A stretch of 64,000 nt of DNA from Lentinus brumalis (taxonomy: Eukaryota; Basidiomycota; Agaricomycetes; Polyporales; Polyporaceae), in the NCBI GenBank assembly GCA_001792895.1, contig MARA01000035.1:310001-374000 (forward strand), written 5' to 3'. This document shows positions 20,157 to 31,684 of this stretch, piece after piece. The notes beneath the pieces were generated by a model that was not told the origin of the DNA, did not search any database, and saw nothing but the letters and a program-made list of their open reading frames with translations. Made by a program: the position numbers and the translations under genes. The first letter of the stretch is position 1; every line of letters begins with the position of its first letter.

Positions 20157-22413
20157 ATGTCTCATCTAGGCAACAACACCAACTCAATCACCGCGAGAAG
20201 CCCCGGTCCCGAGGCTTCTTCGTGGGAGAACATCACCGACGCTCAAAACTACGCGACCGCCCCGGTCGATCTGCCCGCCCCGGCATCAGGACTACCGACG
20301 CGACGCAGCCCAACTGGAACCGGTCGCCAAACGATTACCCCCCCATCGCCATCCCCAAACCGGGGACAGGACGTTGGTATCATCGGTGAGCTGCCTCTAC
20401 TACAACCCCACCCTTCGCGAATCGGATCTAGACCGCGGATCACGGAAGAAGGCCCGCCGCCGCATGCGACGGCGACCTCGCTGTCCGCCCCCCGCTAGGC
20501 ACTACGCGTAGATCAGGACCGGATAACGGCCCCGACCTAACGGGGGCCTTGACGCAAAGCCAACTGGCGCTACGTGAACAGGTCCGGCTCCGTACCCAGC
20601 AACTCGAGGAGCATGCGGATGACCTCAAGTTGCTGCGTGAGCGGTCCATGGGTGTTCTGCGGGAATATGGAGACGAGATGAACGCAGCGATGGCGCGCAC
20701 CAACCGCGCCCTCGACGACAACAAGCGTACTCTCGAGGACATGGAGAGAACAATGACGATGACCCGGCGTGCATTGGGACTCCCTCCGTTAACGGCGGAA
20801 GTCCCGGGCCGCGAACCTCATGGAATGAACGTCAGAGTCGAGGCGGCTTCCCAGCCGACTAGCGCACCGTCTCGACAGCATTATGCCGAGACGGTGTCTG
20901 ACCATACTCAGTCGTCGCTGCCTAGGCAGGACTGCGAGTCCCTGGCGGACTATGATAGACGGGTAGATATGGAGGTCCGAAGGCAAGGACGCATAGTACA
21001 GGCTGTACAACCTACTGTAGAACATGTACTTCGCAATACAGCCCCTAGCGATCGCCCGCGCGCAACGCGGACGATCCCAATGGACCATCAACATGCCCAG
21101 ACGGACGGTGATTATCGTGGGCGCGGTGAGGCACTCCGCGACGCACCCCCACACGAGTCCGTGGCCGATCGGTACGCCGACTACCGCGATACCTACACGA
21201 ACATACTGGATGCTCAACATGAGCGTGCCAGGAGACAGACCACCGAGGTACCCTTACCTCGGCGTACCGTACGTTCCCTGGACTCAGCCCGCCTCCCGCG
21301 GATCGAGTTGGTAACTCGATCACGGCCGCACTACGCCCGGGCGGAGTTCGCTACGGCAATACCGTAGTGTACAACGCGGGCCAACCTGTAAGTGTACTCC
21401 AGTCGATGGCGAACACACACGACTCGAGACCAGAGCAGGCGCGTCCGAGGACGCACTTGGACGCCCTGCTCGGCCAGATAGTACAGAACATCAGACATAA
21501 GGTAGGGGAGCGAATCCCTATCCCCGAGGGGATGAAGCATCCAAAAATTGAAGCACCGGCCAAGTACGGCGGTGCAAACAACCACCAACTGTTCTACACG
21601 TGGTTGGACGGTGTGCTGGACTGGATGCGGGCCTACAACATATGTGGACCCGATGCAGACAGGCATCGATTAATATACCTGCGCCAGCATCTCAAAGGGG
21701 ATGCTGACGACTGGTATGCTCAGGAAATAGACCACCCCGACAATCTGGAGACCCCATCGTTCGAGGCGGCCGTCTGCAAGTTGCACGACAGGTTCGTGCA
21801 CTCGAGCACGGCCGCCAAGGCAACCGAAGAATTTGCGAAGTGCCACTACCAGGCGCAGAACGGCGTCGAGCGATTCGCCGCTGACCTGCGCCGCAAGGCA
21901 AAGGAAATGATTGAACACCCGGGGAGCTACGAGATGCGCCTCCGGTTGTTTAATGGACTCCCAGAAAACATACGACGGAATCTGCGAGTCAATCGCGGCA
22001 TCACCCCAGAGTACAACACCTGGGATGATATACTCGATCATGCCCGGCAGTTGGAAGAAGCCTACTCCAACATGGACAGTATATCAAGCCGCAAGTCGAC
22101 GTACAACTCGAGCCCCCACTCGAGTCGTGCAGACGACCGTGGAGACAGGCACCAAAATAAACCGAGCAGAGACCGTTCACGGTCGCGATCGCGCGATACT
22201 CGCCATCCTCGCGGTCGTGAGCCGGCGAGCGCGTCTCGGGCGATACCAGGAGCGGGACTCACCAAGTTCCCGCCCCGACCTGCTACGCCCATGACTCGAT
22301 CAAAGGATGATACATGCTTTGCCTGCGGCCAACCAGGTCACTATAGAGGTGACCCGGTATGTCCAAAAGCAGAGATGCGAAACCAAAAGCCCGATTCCAT
22401 AGCCAGCGGATAA
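20157..22413 (+). CDS. Gag of the plus-strand chromovirus (frame broken)
   Basis: ATG at 20157 opens a disordered Ser/Pro-rich N-terminus. The frame stops at 20498 right after a run of six C (20488-20493). One more C would read straight on into the 20549-21367 frame, which encodes a coiled coil (LREQVRLRTQQLEEHADDL). A second shift upstream of about 21300 leads into the 21367-22413 frame with the retrotransposon gag domain (FYTWLDGVLDWMRAYN) and an RS-rich tail. The zinc knuckle CFACGQPGHYRGDPVC is an unusual CX2CX4HX6C. Gag forms the virus-like particle and binds element RNA. A further frame change near the knuckle leads into pol and could be natural. Confidence 0.85.
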
Positions 22414-25400
22414 CGACCGGGTCCGACGATGAGTCGGACAACGGTGATGACCGCTGGGGAGGATCTCAATACACATCCTCACCCGAAGATCCGGGGCACG
22501 GATCTGAGGGGGAGGGTAAGACGACAAAGTCGGACGATGACGCCGCTTCCGAAGTCATGAGAGCACACGCGATGCGCATAGTCAGTTGTGATACAGACTC
22601 GGAGGATGACTCACCTACAGCCCGAGTTCATGCCATGCGCGTGGTCACCGCACACGACGATGATGACGACATGGATAGCGAATTAGGCTACCACGTCGAC
22701 GACGAAAGGAGCGAGACGGGATCAGAGAATGAGACCGCCTCGCCCATCCAAGTACGATTGTGTGCTATGGAACGAGTAAGTGTACCTCGAGAGCATTCAG
22801 CGAATGTGCGCCGTAAATCTACGACGCCCATCACGGTGCAACCCTTAGGGATCCTCAGCTACACTCGACGCTCTGTGCGTTGATCAACATTAATGGGACG
22901 GACGCGTACACCCTGTTTGATACAGGGAGTACCACCGACTCCATCACCCCCGAGTTCGCCCACATATCCCGGGCACCCAAGATTGTGCTGGAGGAACAAG
23001 TAGTCCTCCAGCTCGGGTGCTCGGGAAGCCGGTCAAAGATTAACTACGGTACGAGAGTTCCAGTCAAGGTTGGGCCGATATCGGAGCAAGTATACTTCGA
23101 TATAGTCAACCTTGACCGGTACGACTGCGTCATAGGAACTCCATTTATGACGCAGTATGGCGTAGTCTTGGACATGCATAATAGACACATCATAGTGAAG
23201 GGCACCGTCATCCCGGCATTCACCATCGAGGAAGACAAGGCCGTTCGTAAGGACCGGAAGACCGATAATCGGTCTCTCGGGCCATTCAAGGCATCCCAAT
23301 GACTCGACGCCCCTCGCCGCGGCCGACCTAGAAAGCAGGCCGCGGTGGAGGAGGTCGAGGACATGGATGTACGGGCCATGAGAGAGAAACCTTCCCTCGC
23401 CCCAGACTACCCCGCACTACTGGAGTTGGCCTCACAAATCAACTCCCGTAATAAGGGTAACGCCAACAGAAAAACCCATAAAAAGAGAGAGGTAGTAGTG
23501 GAAGAGGTCGAAGATGAAGACGTCAAGGCAGCAAGGATGAGGTCCTCGCTGCCAGACGACCACCCGTCGCTAATGGTACCCTCGGACGAGGACGATGACT
23601 CCCCACCCGATGAGCACCCTACGCGACCCAAACAGCGACGACACCGCGACGAGAGAGCAACGCATACCACGGCGGACCAGGTACCTGACCCGCCGCTGGC
23701 TATCAGAGCCGCTCGCCTCAACTACTCCGACAGGGAGTACCCCGCCTACTCAAGGATCGACAAGGTCAAAAGGAAGAACACGTCTAGGAACCCGATGCCG
23801 AACATCGCGTTCCAGGACAACGTTACACCGCACTCGTCGAAGGGTGTCCGCCGCGACCGACTTGGCCGTGAGGACCCGTTCGGGCTCAATGAGGTGTTAG
23901 AGGCAGAAGTGGTCAAGCAATTGACCACTCCTGAACCTAATGACTCAGACATACCGAGACTGCGGGAAGAATGGATGCGCAAAGTGGAAGACTTAGTGGG
24001 TGACATCCCACTGGTCCTTCCGCCAATGCGTGAAGTCAATCATCGTATTCCGCTGATTGACGAGTCCAAACGTTATCAATATCATCATCCCCGGTGCGCC
24101 GACGCGTTGCGTCCTGCGCTCCGCGAGAAGATGGACAGGTACCTCAAGGCGGGATGGTGGGAGATGAGACCAGCGACGCAAGCCGCGCCGCTGCTCTGCA
24201 TCCCCAAGAAGAATGGGAAACTTCGTACCGTCATTGACGCGAGGCAGAGGAACGAGAATACGCTCAAGGACGTCACACCGTTCCCGGACCAGGATAATAT
24301 CCGGAACGATGTGGCTCGAGCTAAGTACCGTACCAAGATCGATATGTCGGACGCGTACGAACAGATTCGTATAGAGGTAGATGACATATGGAAGACGGCT
24401 TTCTCTACCATCTATGGAACAGCCGTGTCTCACGTCATGCAACAAGGAGACTGCAATGCTCCCAGTACATTCCAGCGTCTGATGACGTGGGTGTTCCGGG
24501 AGTATATCGGACTCTTTGTTCATGTCTACCTCGATGATATTTTCGTGTACTCAGACACCGTGGCCGAACACGAGGAGCACCTCACCCTCGTGTTCGCTAG
24601 GCTCCGAGAACAGCGACTGTACCTCAGTAAGAGCAAGCTCGACCTGTACTCTGAATCGATGGACTGCCTTGGTCACCTCATTGATGACAAGGGACTCCAT
24701 GCGGACTCGGACAAACTGGCTCGAATTCGAGACTGGAGGCCTATGCGATCGCTGAACGAGGTCCAGCGATTTCTCGGCCTCGTTCAGTATCTCGCTCACT
24801 TCCTGCCGGATGTTTCCGCCTTCACTTCGCCGCTCGAGTCGATATGTAAGAACGGACAACCGTTCCACTGGCGACCCCTACACCAAGCGTGCCTTGATAG
24901 GATCAAGGCCCTGGCTTGTAAGGTTCCGATTCTGAAACCCATAGACCCCAAGTCTGACGAGCCCATATGGGTCATCACCGACGCGTCGGTCTATGGTGTG
25001 GGAGCCGTGTATGGACAAGGGCCCGACTGGCGTACCTGCCGACCAGCCGGGTTCATGTCCAAGAAGTTCTCGTCCGCACAGCGCTCGTATCACACCTACG
25101 AGCATGAGGCCCTAGGTGTGATCGAGGCACTGATGAAATGGGAAGATAGGTTGATGGGACGGAAGTTCTACATCGCTACGGATCACGAGGCCCTCACCAC
25201 CATGAGGACCGCAATCCGTGAGACGAAGAACAGCCGGCTAATACGGTGGGCGGAGTACATCGATAGGTTCGACGCCTCGATCGTGCACGTCGACGGAGAG
25301 GAGAACAAAGTTGCGGATTGCTTATCCCGCTACTTTGAAAATGACGGCGCAGATGAGGTGCACCCGGTGCACGAATATGTCAATGCGGACGTCCGCCTAA

Positions 25401-26002
25401 ACCCTGAACTGGACGAGCTCCCTGAAGCTCGACAGTCAGAGGTCGCACGAACCGTGACGATGCACGCAATGGATCTTCGCGTGCGCAGGCCGAGGAAGGT
25501 TGACCCGAATAACGTGGCCGAGTGGCCCATTAAACGGAAGCGAACCCCGAAAGACAAGCCCGAGGCGCGACGGGACGAAGCGCAAGAGCTCCACGCCGCG
25601 GTGGAAGCCGCCGCGGCGAGACAGCAGCCTACGCCTCGTCGCGCTGTAGAAGAAGAAGAAGTCACGCTACAAGACGCATTACAATCCGGGCCTCCTCTGG
25701 ATGACACCATCCAGTCGGACCCCGGATTATGGAAGGCAATACGCGAGGGCTACAACGACGACCCTCTGTATCAGAAGGTCGTCGCCAACCCGCCCGCGTA
25801 TCCCAACTTCCAGATTCGAGACGGAATACTATACGTCCGAACCCCCTGGGGTTCGAATGTGTATGCATTCCCCGATCGCAGTACAAAGGAAAGAGACGAC
25901 TCACCGAGATCGTGCTGGACACTGGACATAGAGTCCTCGGTCACCTCGGTCCGCGGAAGACTAACGAGTACTTGCGCAGATGGGTGTGGTGGCCGAGTAT
26001 GA
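22359..26002 (+). CDS. Pol, part 1: acidic linker, protease, reverse transcriptase, RNase H
   Basis: The frame overlapping the end of gag (22359-22883) is acidic and repeats AHAMRIV-like units. After a shift near 22840-22880, the protease frame carries LFDTGSTTD (catalytic DTG near 22919) and IGTPFM. At 23300-23302 a single TGA interrupts, after which the same frame continues with APRRGRPRKQ into the RT part. RT shows KIDMSDAYEQ and YLDD near 24530; RNase H shows VITDASVYG, ATDHEAL and ENKVADCLSR. The frame is lost at a four-C run at 25870-25873; one extra C joins it to the integrase frame. The domain order PR-RT-RH-IN defines Ty3/gypsy. Confidence 0.85.
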
Positions 26003-27285
26003 CGAAGGACGTTCTGAAGTTCTGCGCTACCTGCGAGACTTGTCAGATGTCGAAGACCAGTCCACAGGCACCGGCGGGATGGTTACATACCATGCCCATC
26101 CCGCTGTTCCCCTGGCAGTCGATGGGAATGGACTTTCTCGGTCCATTCCCTGACGCAAAAGGATACAATTACATCTGGGTAGTGATCTGTCGGCTTACCA
26201 GCATGGTACATCTTATACCGTGCCGAGTAACGGACAGCGCCGCCGACTTAGCATACGTGTATCTCCGTGAAGTCGTGCGTCTTCACGGAGTACCGGAGAC
26301 TATCGTGTCCGATCGCGACTCCAAATTCACGTCTCGATTCTGGCGCGAGGTACAAAGATTGCTAGGTACGAACCAGTTGATGTCTACAGCATTCCACCCA
26401 CAAACAGACGGCGCGAGCGAACGCGCCATCCGCAATGTGGGCCAGATCCTGAGGTCGATAGTACAGCCCGATCAACTCGACTGGTGCGACAAACTCCCTC
26501 TCGTGGAGTTTGCCATCAACTCGAGCGTGAACGCGTCGACACGGTTCGCGCCCTTTGAATTGAACTACGGGCATATGCCTCGGATGGCCGCCTTCCCGAC
26601 GACCATCGACGCAATGCCTGGAGTGAAGGCGTTCGCCGAGAAGGCCAGGATCGCGCTCGAGCAAGCCCATGACGCGATCCTCGCAGCTCGTGTGAACACT
26701 ACTCATCAAGCCAACAAGCGACGCGCCAAGGACGCGCCGCATTATGAAGTTGGAGACTTGGTGTATCTATCCACTAAGAACTTATCGTTACCGAAAGGAC
26801 GAGCCCGAAAGCTCGCCCCAAAGTACGTCGGCCCCTTCAAGGTGTTGTCGGCTCACAACGACACCTCTCACTATACGCTCGAGCTGCCTGACGAGCTGAA
26901 ACGTCGGAACATCCATCCGACGTTCCACGCGTCGCTACTCAAGCCTCATGAACCAAATGATGACTTACTGTTCCCGAGTCGAGAGGCTAAACGCTTCTAC
27001 GACTTCGGAATGCCTGACGACCTGGAGTGGCAAGTGGAGGAGATCGTCGGCCACCGATGGGACGACGATCAACTCTACTTCCTCATTCATTGGACAGCGG
27101 GAGAGCACACTTGGGAGCCCTCGCAAGAATGCGAGGACTTGCAGGCTCTCGATGAATATCTAGCTTTACTCGGTGTTCGCTCACCCGCAGACCTCCCTCG
27201 TCGAGAGCGGGACACGCCCTCGACGTCGGTGGCTCGTGGCGGCGAGACGCGAGACGGAAGCGAAAAGCGTCGCGGAGGCAAATAG
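25729..27285 (+). CDS. Pol, part 2: integrase and chromodomain
   Basis: This contains the integrase zinc region (GHRVLGH ... CETCQ), the catalytic core D, D, E in MDFLGPFP, VSDRDSKF and TDGASERAIR, the GPY-like segment (YVGPFKVLS), and a chromodomain near 27010-27160 (WQVEEIVGHRW ... HTWEP). Chromodomains of this group bind marked histone H3 and steer insertion to heterochromatin. That fits the landing site in an old transposase gene. The upstream part of this frame (25729 to about 25880) is a shadow of part 1. Confidence 0.9.
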   Translation: MEGNTRGLQRRPSVSEGRRQPARVSQLPDSRRNTIRPNPLGFECVCIPRSQYKGKRRLTEIVLDTGHRVLGHLGPRKTNEYLRRWVWWPSMTKDVLKFCATCETCQMSKTSPQAPAGWLHTMPIPLFPWQSMGMDFLGPFPDAKGYNYIWVVICRLTSMVHLIPCRVTDSAADLAYVYLREVVRLHGVPETIVSDRDSKFTSRFWREVQRLLGTNQLMSTAFHPQTDGASERAIRNVGQILRSIVQPDQLDWCDKLPLVEFAINSSVNASTRFAPFELNYGHMPRMAAFPTTIDAMPGVKAFAEKARIALEQAHDAILAARVNTTHQANKRRAKDAPHYEVGDLVYLSTKNLSLPKGRARKLAPKYVGPFKVLSAHNDTSHYTLELPDELKRRNIHPTFHASLLKPHEPNDDLLFPSREAKRFYDFGMPDDLEWQVEEIVGHRWDDDQLYFLIHWTAGEHTWEPSQECEDLQALDEYLALLGVRSPADLPRRERDTPSTSVARGGETRDGSEKRRGGK

Positions 27286-27441
27286 TCAGCGCTTCGGTTA
27301 GCTGACTAAGCCCGAGAAAATCGGACCCGTGATGACTCGATGCGGATTTTCCCAGGACCGTGCGAAAGGACGCGCGGCCTGGGGAAGTTTTCATTAACGC
27401 CTCTTCTCGCTTCTCCCCACCGCCCACCTCACCCGCGCATC

Positions 27442-29605
27442 ATGTCCCACTCCGCTAACAGCTACGCCGGCGTGCCGCCCACCCATCCCGAAGGCTCTAA
27501 CAACCCCGGGACGGGAGGCAGCACATGGGGCGCGGCCCCGCAGCAACCAACGTGGGGAACCCAATGGGGCCCGGCACCGTCCAATCCCGGCGACGGCCCC
27601 AGAGGGGGAGGAGGATACATGGCGGACCCCCACCAACCTACGCAACCACCCAACACCCAATACCGCAGAACCAGACCCCGTCCTACGCGCCGGCCGCACC
27701 TCCTGCGACGGTTGCGCCCTCTGATGAGGCTTGGCGCGTCGCCTTACAAACGATGCGCGAGCTCACGGAGGCCCTCCGCGCGCGTACTGTGGACCTAGCG
27801 AACCGCAACGCGCAGCTCGAAAGGAGCAACACGCAGCTGGAGGTAGAAGCCCAGCAGTTCCGGAACCGCGAAGCGGCCCTTGCGGCGCGCGAACTCGAAG
27901 TCGCGCGTCGCGAAGGCGATCTTCAGAGTCGATCCCAGGCACCCCCTCGCTTCTCGTCCCGAGGAGGTCGCCCTTTCGCGCACCCGCGCGGAGGGGCTAC
28001 TTCCCGGCCCAACACGTCGTGGAGCGCTCCCCAGTCGCAGCCGTCGAGCTCCTCGGCGACCACGGCTTCGGGACCTCCCTCATCAGCAGTTTCCACCGCC
28101 GCCACGGACGCAACCACTAACACTGGCCGCGCCCCGTCGGTAGTACCGCAGAAGCGTGAGCGTGAGCCTGACGAAGAAGATCACGACGACAATGTCGTGA
28201 TCTCCGTCGGGAACAACGCTGTCGGACTGGCTCGGGCACCGGCTCCCCCACAGACGACAGAGGCTCTCGTCGGGCTCGGAGATACCTTCGAGTTCAACGA
28301 CCCCCTCAAGTCGTCGGAATATGTGTTCGCGGGAAAGCCGGACCCATCCGTCGAAGAACACCCCGGTCCCGATGGTACACATGGTTCCGTTCCGCCAACC
28401 AGGGCGACTTGATCGACGCCGTGGTTGAGGACAAGCCATACGACGAGGAGACCGGGCCCATCCCCTACGACCTCCCCGACTGGGTCACCGAGGACATCGG
28501 GGAGGAGGCCGAAGAAAAGGAGAAACGACGTGTCGCGCGCGTCCGCGGCAAGGGCTCCCGCCCTCCTGCCCCGGTACCCCGACACGACGGGGATTGCGGT
28601 CCCTGGGAGAACATCGAGATCGTCACCGCCCACCAGGCGCACAACCTCCGCCACCTCGCCGCTCGCGAACAAGACCCTGACGCGGCGCGATTCTATCGCC
28701 GCCTCATCGTCCTCACGCAAGACCCGACGAGGTACCGCACAGAGGGTACGCGTTATCTTATGAAGGCCTGGCAGTACGATGTCAAGAATTTGCCCCCGGC
28801 CGCGCCACTCGCCCTTCCCCCATCCACCACGACTGAGGAGACCCCCGACCCCATGACCGTTCCCGGGCTCCGCATCATCCCTGTTGAAGCCGACCCCGCG
28901 CAGTCGTGGCTCACTCGCTCTCGCGTCGGGCGTAACCGCACGCTCCACACCCTCCCCAGCGTCAACGCGGCGGTCGAGCACTTCACCAACGTCGATACGA
29001 CCGAGTGGCCCGTCGGCATGCGGACGAAGGCGAATACCCTCCCGAGCGCGACGACCGTCCGCTCCCTTCCCAATGCCGCTGACGTCGTCGCGGAGAGCTT
29101 CATCGCAGCGATCCTCCCCGTCATCCCTGATGGCGAGGTGGAACGTTTTGGCGAGTCGGCTTTCTTCCGCGGGCTCATTGAGCTCCTCTCGATCGACAGC
29201 GCCCTCGCGTGGATCACATCGGTCGGCGGATACCACCGTCTCCTCTTAGAGGAGCCGGCGCCGTACCCTCACGATTGCCGCGAGCTTCGCTACGACCACA
29301 TCGCTGCTTGGGTCACCTCGCACGCGCACCTGTCGTTCGGCGAGATCCATCCGGTGCTGTACACCTATGCCCGGAACACTCGCGCGCGCCTCGAAGGGCT
29401 GCCCGTCGGCGTCACCTCCTTCCGCACCATTCCCCGCAACCTCGACGACATCAAGCACGAGTCGTACGCCACTCGCATTCCCCGCGACGACATCGTGCTC
29501 GACATCCCCGTGAAGGACTACGCCGCCGTTCACGACGTGGAGATGGACGAGGCTCAGGTAGCTGGAGGGGCGGCTGGCCCATCGACGACTTCTCCCGACG
29601 CTTAG
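27442..29605 (+). CDS. Third ORF of the plus-strand chromovirus, function unknown
   Basis: ATG at 27442 (MSHSANSYAG) lies 155 bp after the integrase stop. Three frames join if one C is added to the run at 27627-27631 and one to the run at 28361-28364. The deduced protein is about 720 residues. It has a Gly/Pro/Thr-rich N-terminus, a strong coiled coil (VDLANRNAQLERSNTQLE), a Ser-rich linker with an RERE-type basic patch, and a C-terminal region of about 400 residues with WFRSANQGDLIDAVVEDKP, DLPDWVTED and AFFRGLIELLSIDSALAWI. It shows no membrane segment or signal peptide, so it does not look like an env protein. I do not recognise the domain. The minus-strand chromovirus has extra coding sequence in the same position. 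Confidence 0.75.
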
Positions 29606-29665
29606 TCCCTCAACGCGTCGATGTCCTCGACGCGTTGGAGCTCTGCATACGGCCGGGGTCGGCCT

Positions 29666-29677
29666 AGAGGGGGAGGA
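29666..29677 (+). other. Polypurine tract of the plus-strand chromovirus
   Basis: AGAGGGGGAGGA lies directly against the 3' LTR TGTAAC start. This is the normal site and composition for the plus-strand primer of an LTR element. Confidence 0.85.
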
Positions 29678-29922
29678 TGTAACGGACGTACATCGGTCGG
29701 AGCGCCCGCGATTAGATAGACGCTGAATCCCTGCATAATCATGATCTACTACTGTACGATAAGATAGTGGCTGCATCTACTGTACAGTTCCTCTTGTATA
29801 TCCTGCTCGAGGCGCGGTGAGAAGGGCATCTTCTCACCGCCCTATCGCTAGTATACGTTCACCTAATCTATAGGTCTTGGACGAGTCTAGCCCTGGGTGT
29901 GAGACGACCACTGTGCTTTACA
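29678..29922 (+). repeat. 3' LTR of the plus-strand chromovirus
   Basis: A 245-bp LTR, apparently identical to 19871-20115. It is followed by the target duplication GCATG at 29923-29927. Confidence 0.95.
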
Positions 29923-30929
29923 GCATGCGTGAGTCAATATGTCACCCGTACGGGCCATACCATCTCGAACAGACATGCTTACCTTAGTTGTGCGTTTGCT
30001 ATGCTCCTCCTCCTCAGAATCAGACGAGTCCCCGATGACAATGACACCGTCGGAGGTGCCAGAGGAGTAATCGAGAACAATGACCTCATTGTCTTCGTCG
30101 CTGCTTTCTTCCTCCTCCTCCTCCTTCTTCTTACGCGTGCGCTGTGCCCTCTTCCTTGTCGTCTCGTACTCACGATGCGACTCCGCTTTCTCCTCCGCCC
30201 GGAGAGCGTCCCTGGCGCTGTTGTAGGCTCGACATGCCTTGATCTTGATGACCTCGTTGTGCGTTTGCTCATCTCGTGCCTCTGCGGAGATGATGGGCAG
30301 GCAGAGTCGCTGCTGCTTGAGAGTCTTCGGAGGCGGTGGATGGCGCACATGTAGAGGTTGCCTGCGATGCAACGTTCAAACAGGAACGCAAAGTATGCCA
30401 TATAATCATTACTTACGATTTGTTCGATATCTTCTGGCCTGACGGCGCAGCACCGGGGTCCGGCGGCAATGATACGGCGGCAGCCTGCACCCATGGACTG
30501 GGCACTGCGGAGTAGTTTGATTCCCTGTATGTATATGAGTCAATGCGTTAACCACCATAGCACGAACCGGACTCACCCGCTTGCGGCAAGGACGGCATCA
30601 GTCAGACACTCAAGCCAAAGGGCGACAAGGCCTGGATCTTCTAGCTCCGGGTGCTCTGTTGTAGACAACAGGTTGAGTACGTCATGCACAATGGCAGTAG
30701 TTGTCTTCAGCTTGTCTCCGCGTTGTGTGATTTGGATGCCGTGGGCTCGATGGCCCCAGTTGATCTCGAAGCATCGGTTGAGTGCGCCAGTGAAGCCAAG
30801 GTCTTCGACGTCGTCTGGGTCGGGACTGAACCCTGCATGGCCAGAAAAAACACCAGGGATGTTTGGCGGAAGTTGTGCAATGAGATGTTCGAGCACAAGG
30901 AGCTGGCGGCGTAAAACTGTGACGTCCAT

Positions 30930-31247
30930 GAAGAGCGCGAGAAGGGGTGGAGGCTGGGGATCATGGGCTCAACATTTGAGAAGAAAAGACACATCGATAC
31001 ATGTTGTGTAGCGAATATACATCGCTCAAGGCATTGTTACGGCTGAACTTGTTCATGAAACAACAGACTGTGTCTGTTAAAGACTATGTAACAGCGGAGG
31101 ACTTACCACATCCTCCCTCCGAGCTGACACCGGAGCTCTCAACCATAGCCCAGCAGCGGATTGTTACGAAGCTTGGAGTTCCTCCTATGGTCGTAATAAT
31201 TCATCGGAATAGTGATCAAGACACGCCGTGAAGTAGGGCGCAGGCTC
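30930..31247. other. Transposase 5' flank, no gene seen
   Basis: This lies upstream of the DDE transposase start on the minus strand and ends at the AGGCTC duplication of the neighbouring element. A 76-codon plus frame (31001-31231) has no recognisable features. Confidence 0.4.
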
Positions 31248-31282
31248 TATGACGAGTGTTATAGGAAAATAATAAATGTGTT

Positions 31283-31495
31283 TGCGTTTTGACCTTGCTT
31301 GCTATGATTTGCACCGATATGCGCCGCCTTGAGTAACTTTGCGCTCTTCTCACCCTCTTTTGCCGTAAATTGCAGCGAAATGCCCCCTGTTTGCAGCTGT
31401 CAGCGTCGACGTTCGAACATCCCGCCACCAAAATGCGTCGAAATCGATGCTTGCTCTCGTTTGACCCTCTTTGCAGCCCCGTTGCAAAGGTTTGC
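31283..31495 (+). repeat. Left subterminal array of TTTGC motifs
   Basis: TGC cores preceded by T or A runs start at 31283, 31296, 31310, 31320, 31340, 31361, 31371, 31381, 31392, 31434, 31448, 31452, 31472, 31483 and 31493. Most steps are close to 10, 11 or 20-21 bp, i.e. one or two helical turns. Such spacing would put protein sites on one face of the DNA. They are candidate transposase-binding sites. Confidence 0.7.
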
Positions 31496-31684
31496 TCCGC
31501 TGAGCAGACCGCGAGTTTTCCCACTAAGCGCCTTTCGGACCAACCGAACCACCGTGCAGACGCCGGGCAGGCTCTCATCCTCCTCCCCCGACACCGCCAC
31601 TGAAACACTCTCAACCACTCGCTCGGACGCCAAGCGTTTTCACGCCAGGTACTGCCGCTCCACCGAGCCAAAAATATCACGGCA

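Larger units (their letters stand above)
19871..29922 (+). mobile_element. Ty3/gypsy chromovirus (10.1 kb) inserted in an intron of the DDE transposase
   Basis: LTRs of 245 bp at 19871-20115 and 29678-29922 read as identical, begin TGTAAC and end TTACA, and are bounded by the direct repeat GCATG (19866-19870 and 29923-29927). The interior encodes gag, protease, RT, RNase H, integrase and chromodomain, followed by a separate ORF of about 2.2 kb. A purine tract (29666-29677) sits directly before the 3' LTR. The frame is broken at several C runs and by one in-frame TGA. Identical LTRs imply a young insertion, so the breaks are either assembly errors or were inherited from a defective parent copied in trans. 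Confidence 0.95.
8121..30929 (-). pseudogene. Pogo-like DDE transposase gene split by two LTR retrotransposons
   Basis: Pieces of one minus-strand gene lie at 29983-30929, 19701-19859 and 8121-10767. The 5' exon (30573-30929) starts at ATG. After two short introns comes a Lys/Glu-rich stretch, then an intron whose donor is at 29982 and acceptor at 19860. The next exon runs to 19701, where the minus-strand chromovirus interrupts it, and continues at 10767. Further introns at 10434-10494, 9938-9998 (GC donor), 9699-9751 and 9452-9508 join exons encoding NADQTGVV, FLIDVWPVH and CTGIFQPADVGLQ. These match the catalytic region of DDE_1 (pogo/Fot1/CENP-B-like) transposases. The tail has KGAA repeats and an RKRKR nuclear-localisation-like run. 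The C-terminal frame between about 8480 and 8870 is unsettled. I cannot tell whether it was a mobile transposase or a domesticated gene; I found no clear terminal repeats. Confidence 0.8.

Noticed and set aside
8121..31247. Terminal inverted repeats of the DDE transposase as a DNA transposon
   Set aside because: By eye I found no matching inverted ends or TA duplication around 8.0-8.1 kb and 30.9-31.2 kb, so borders are not claimed.
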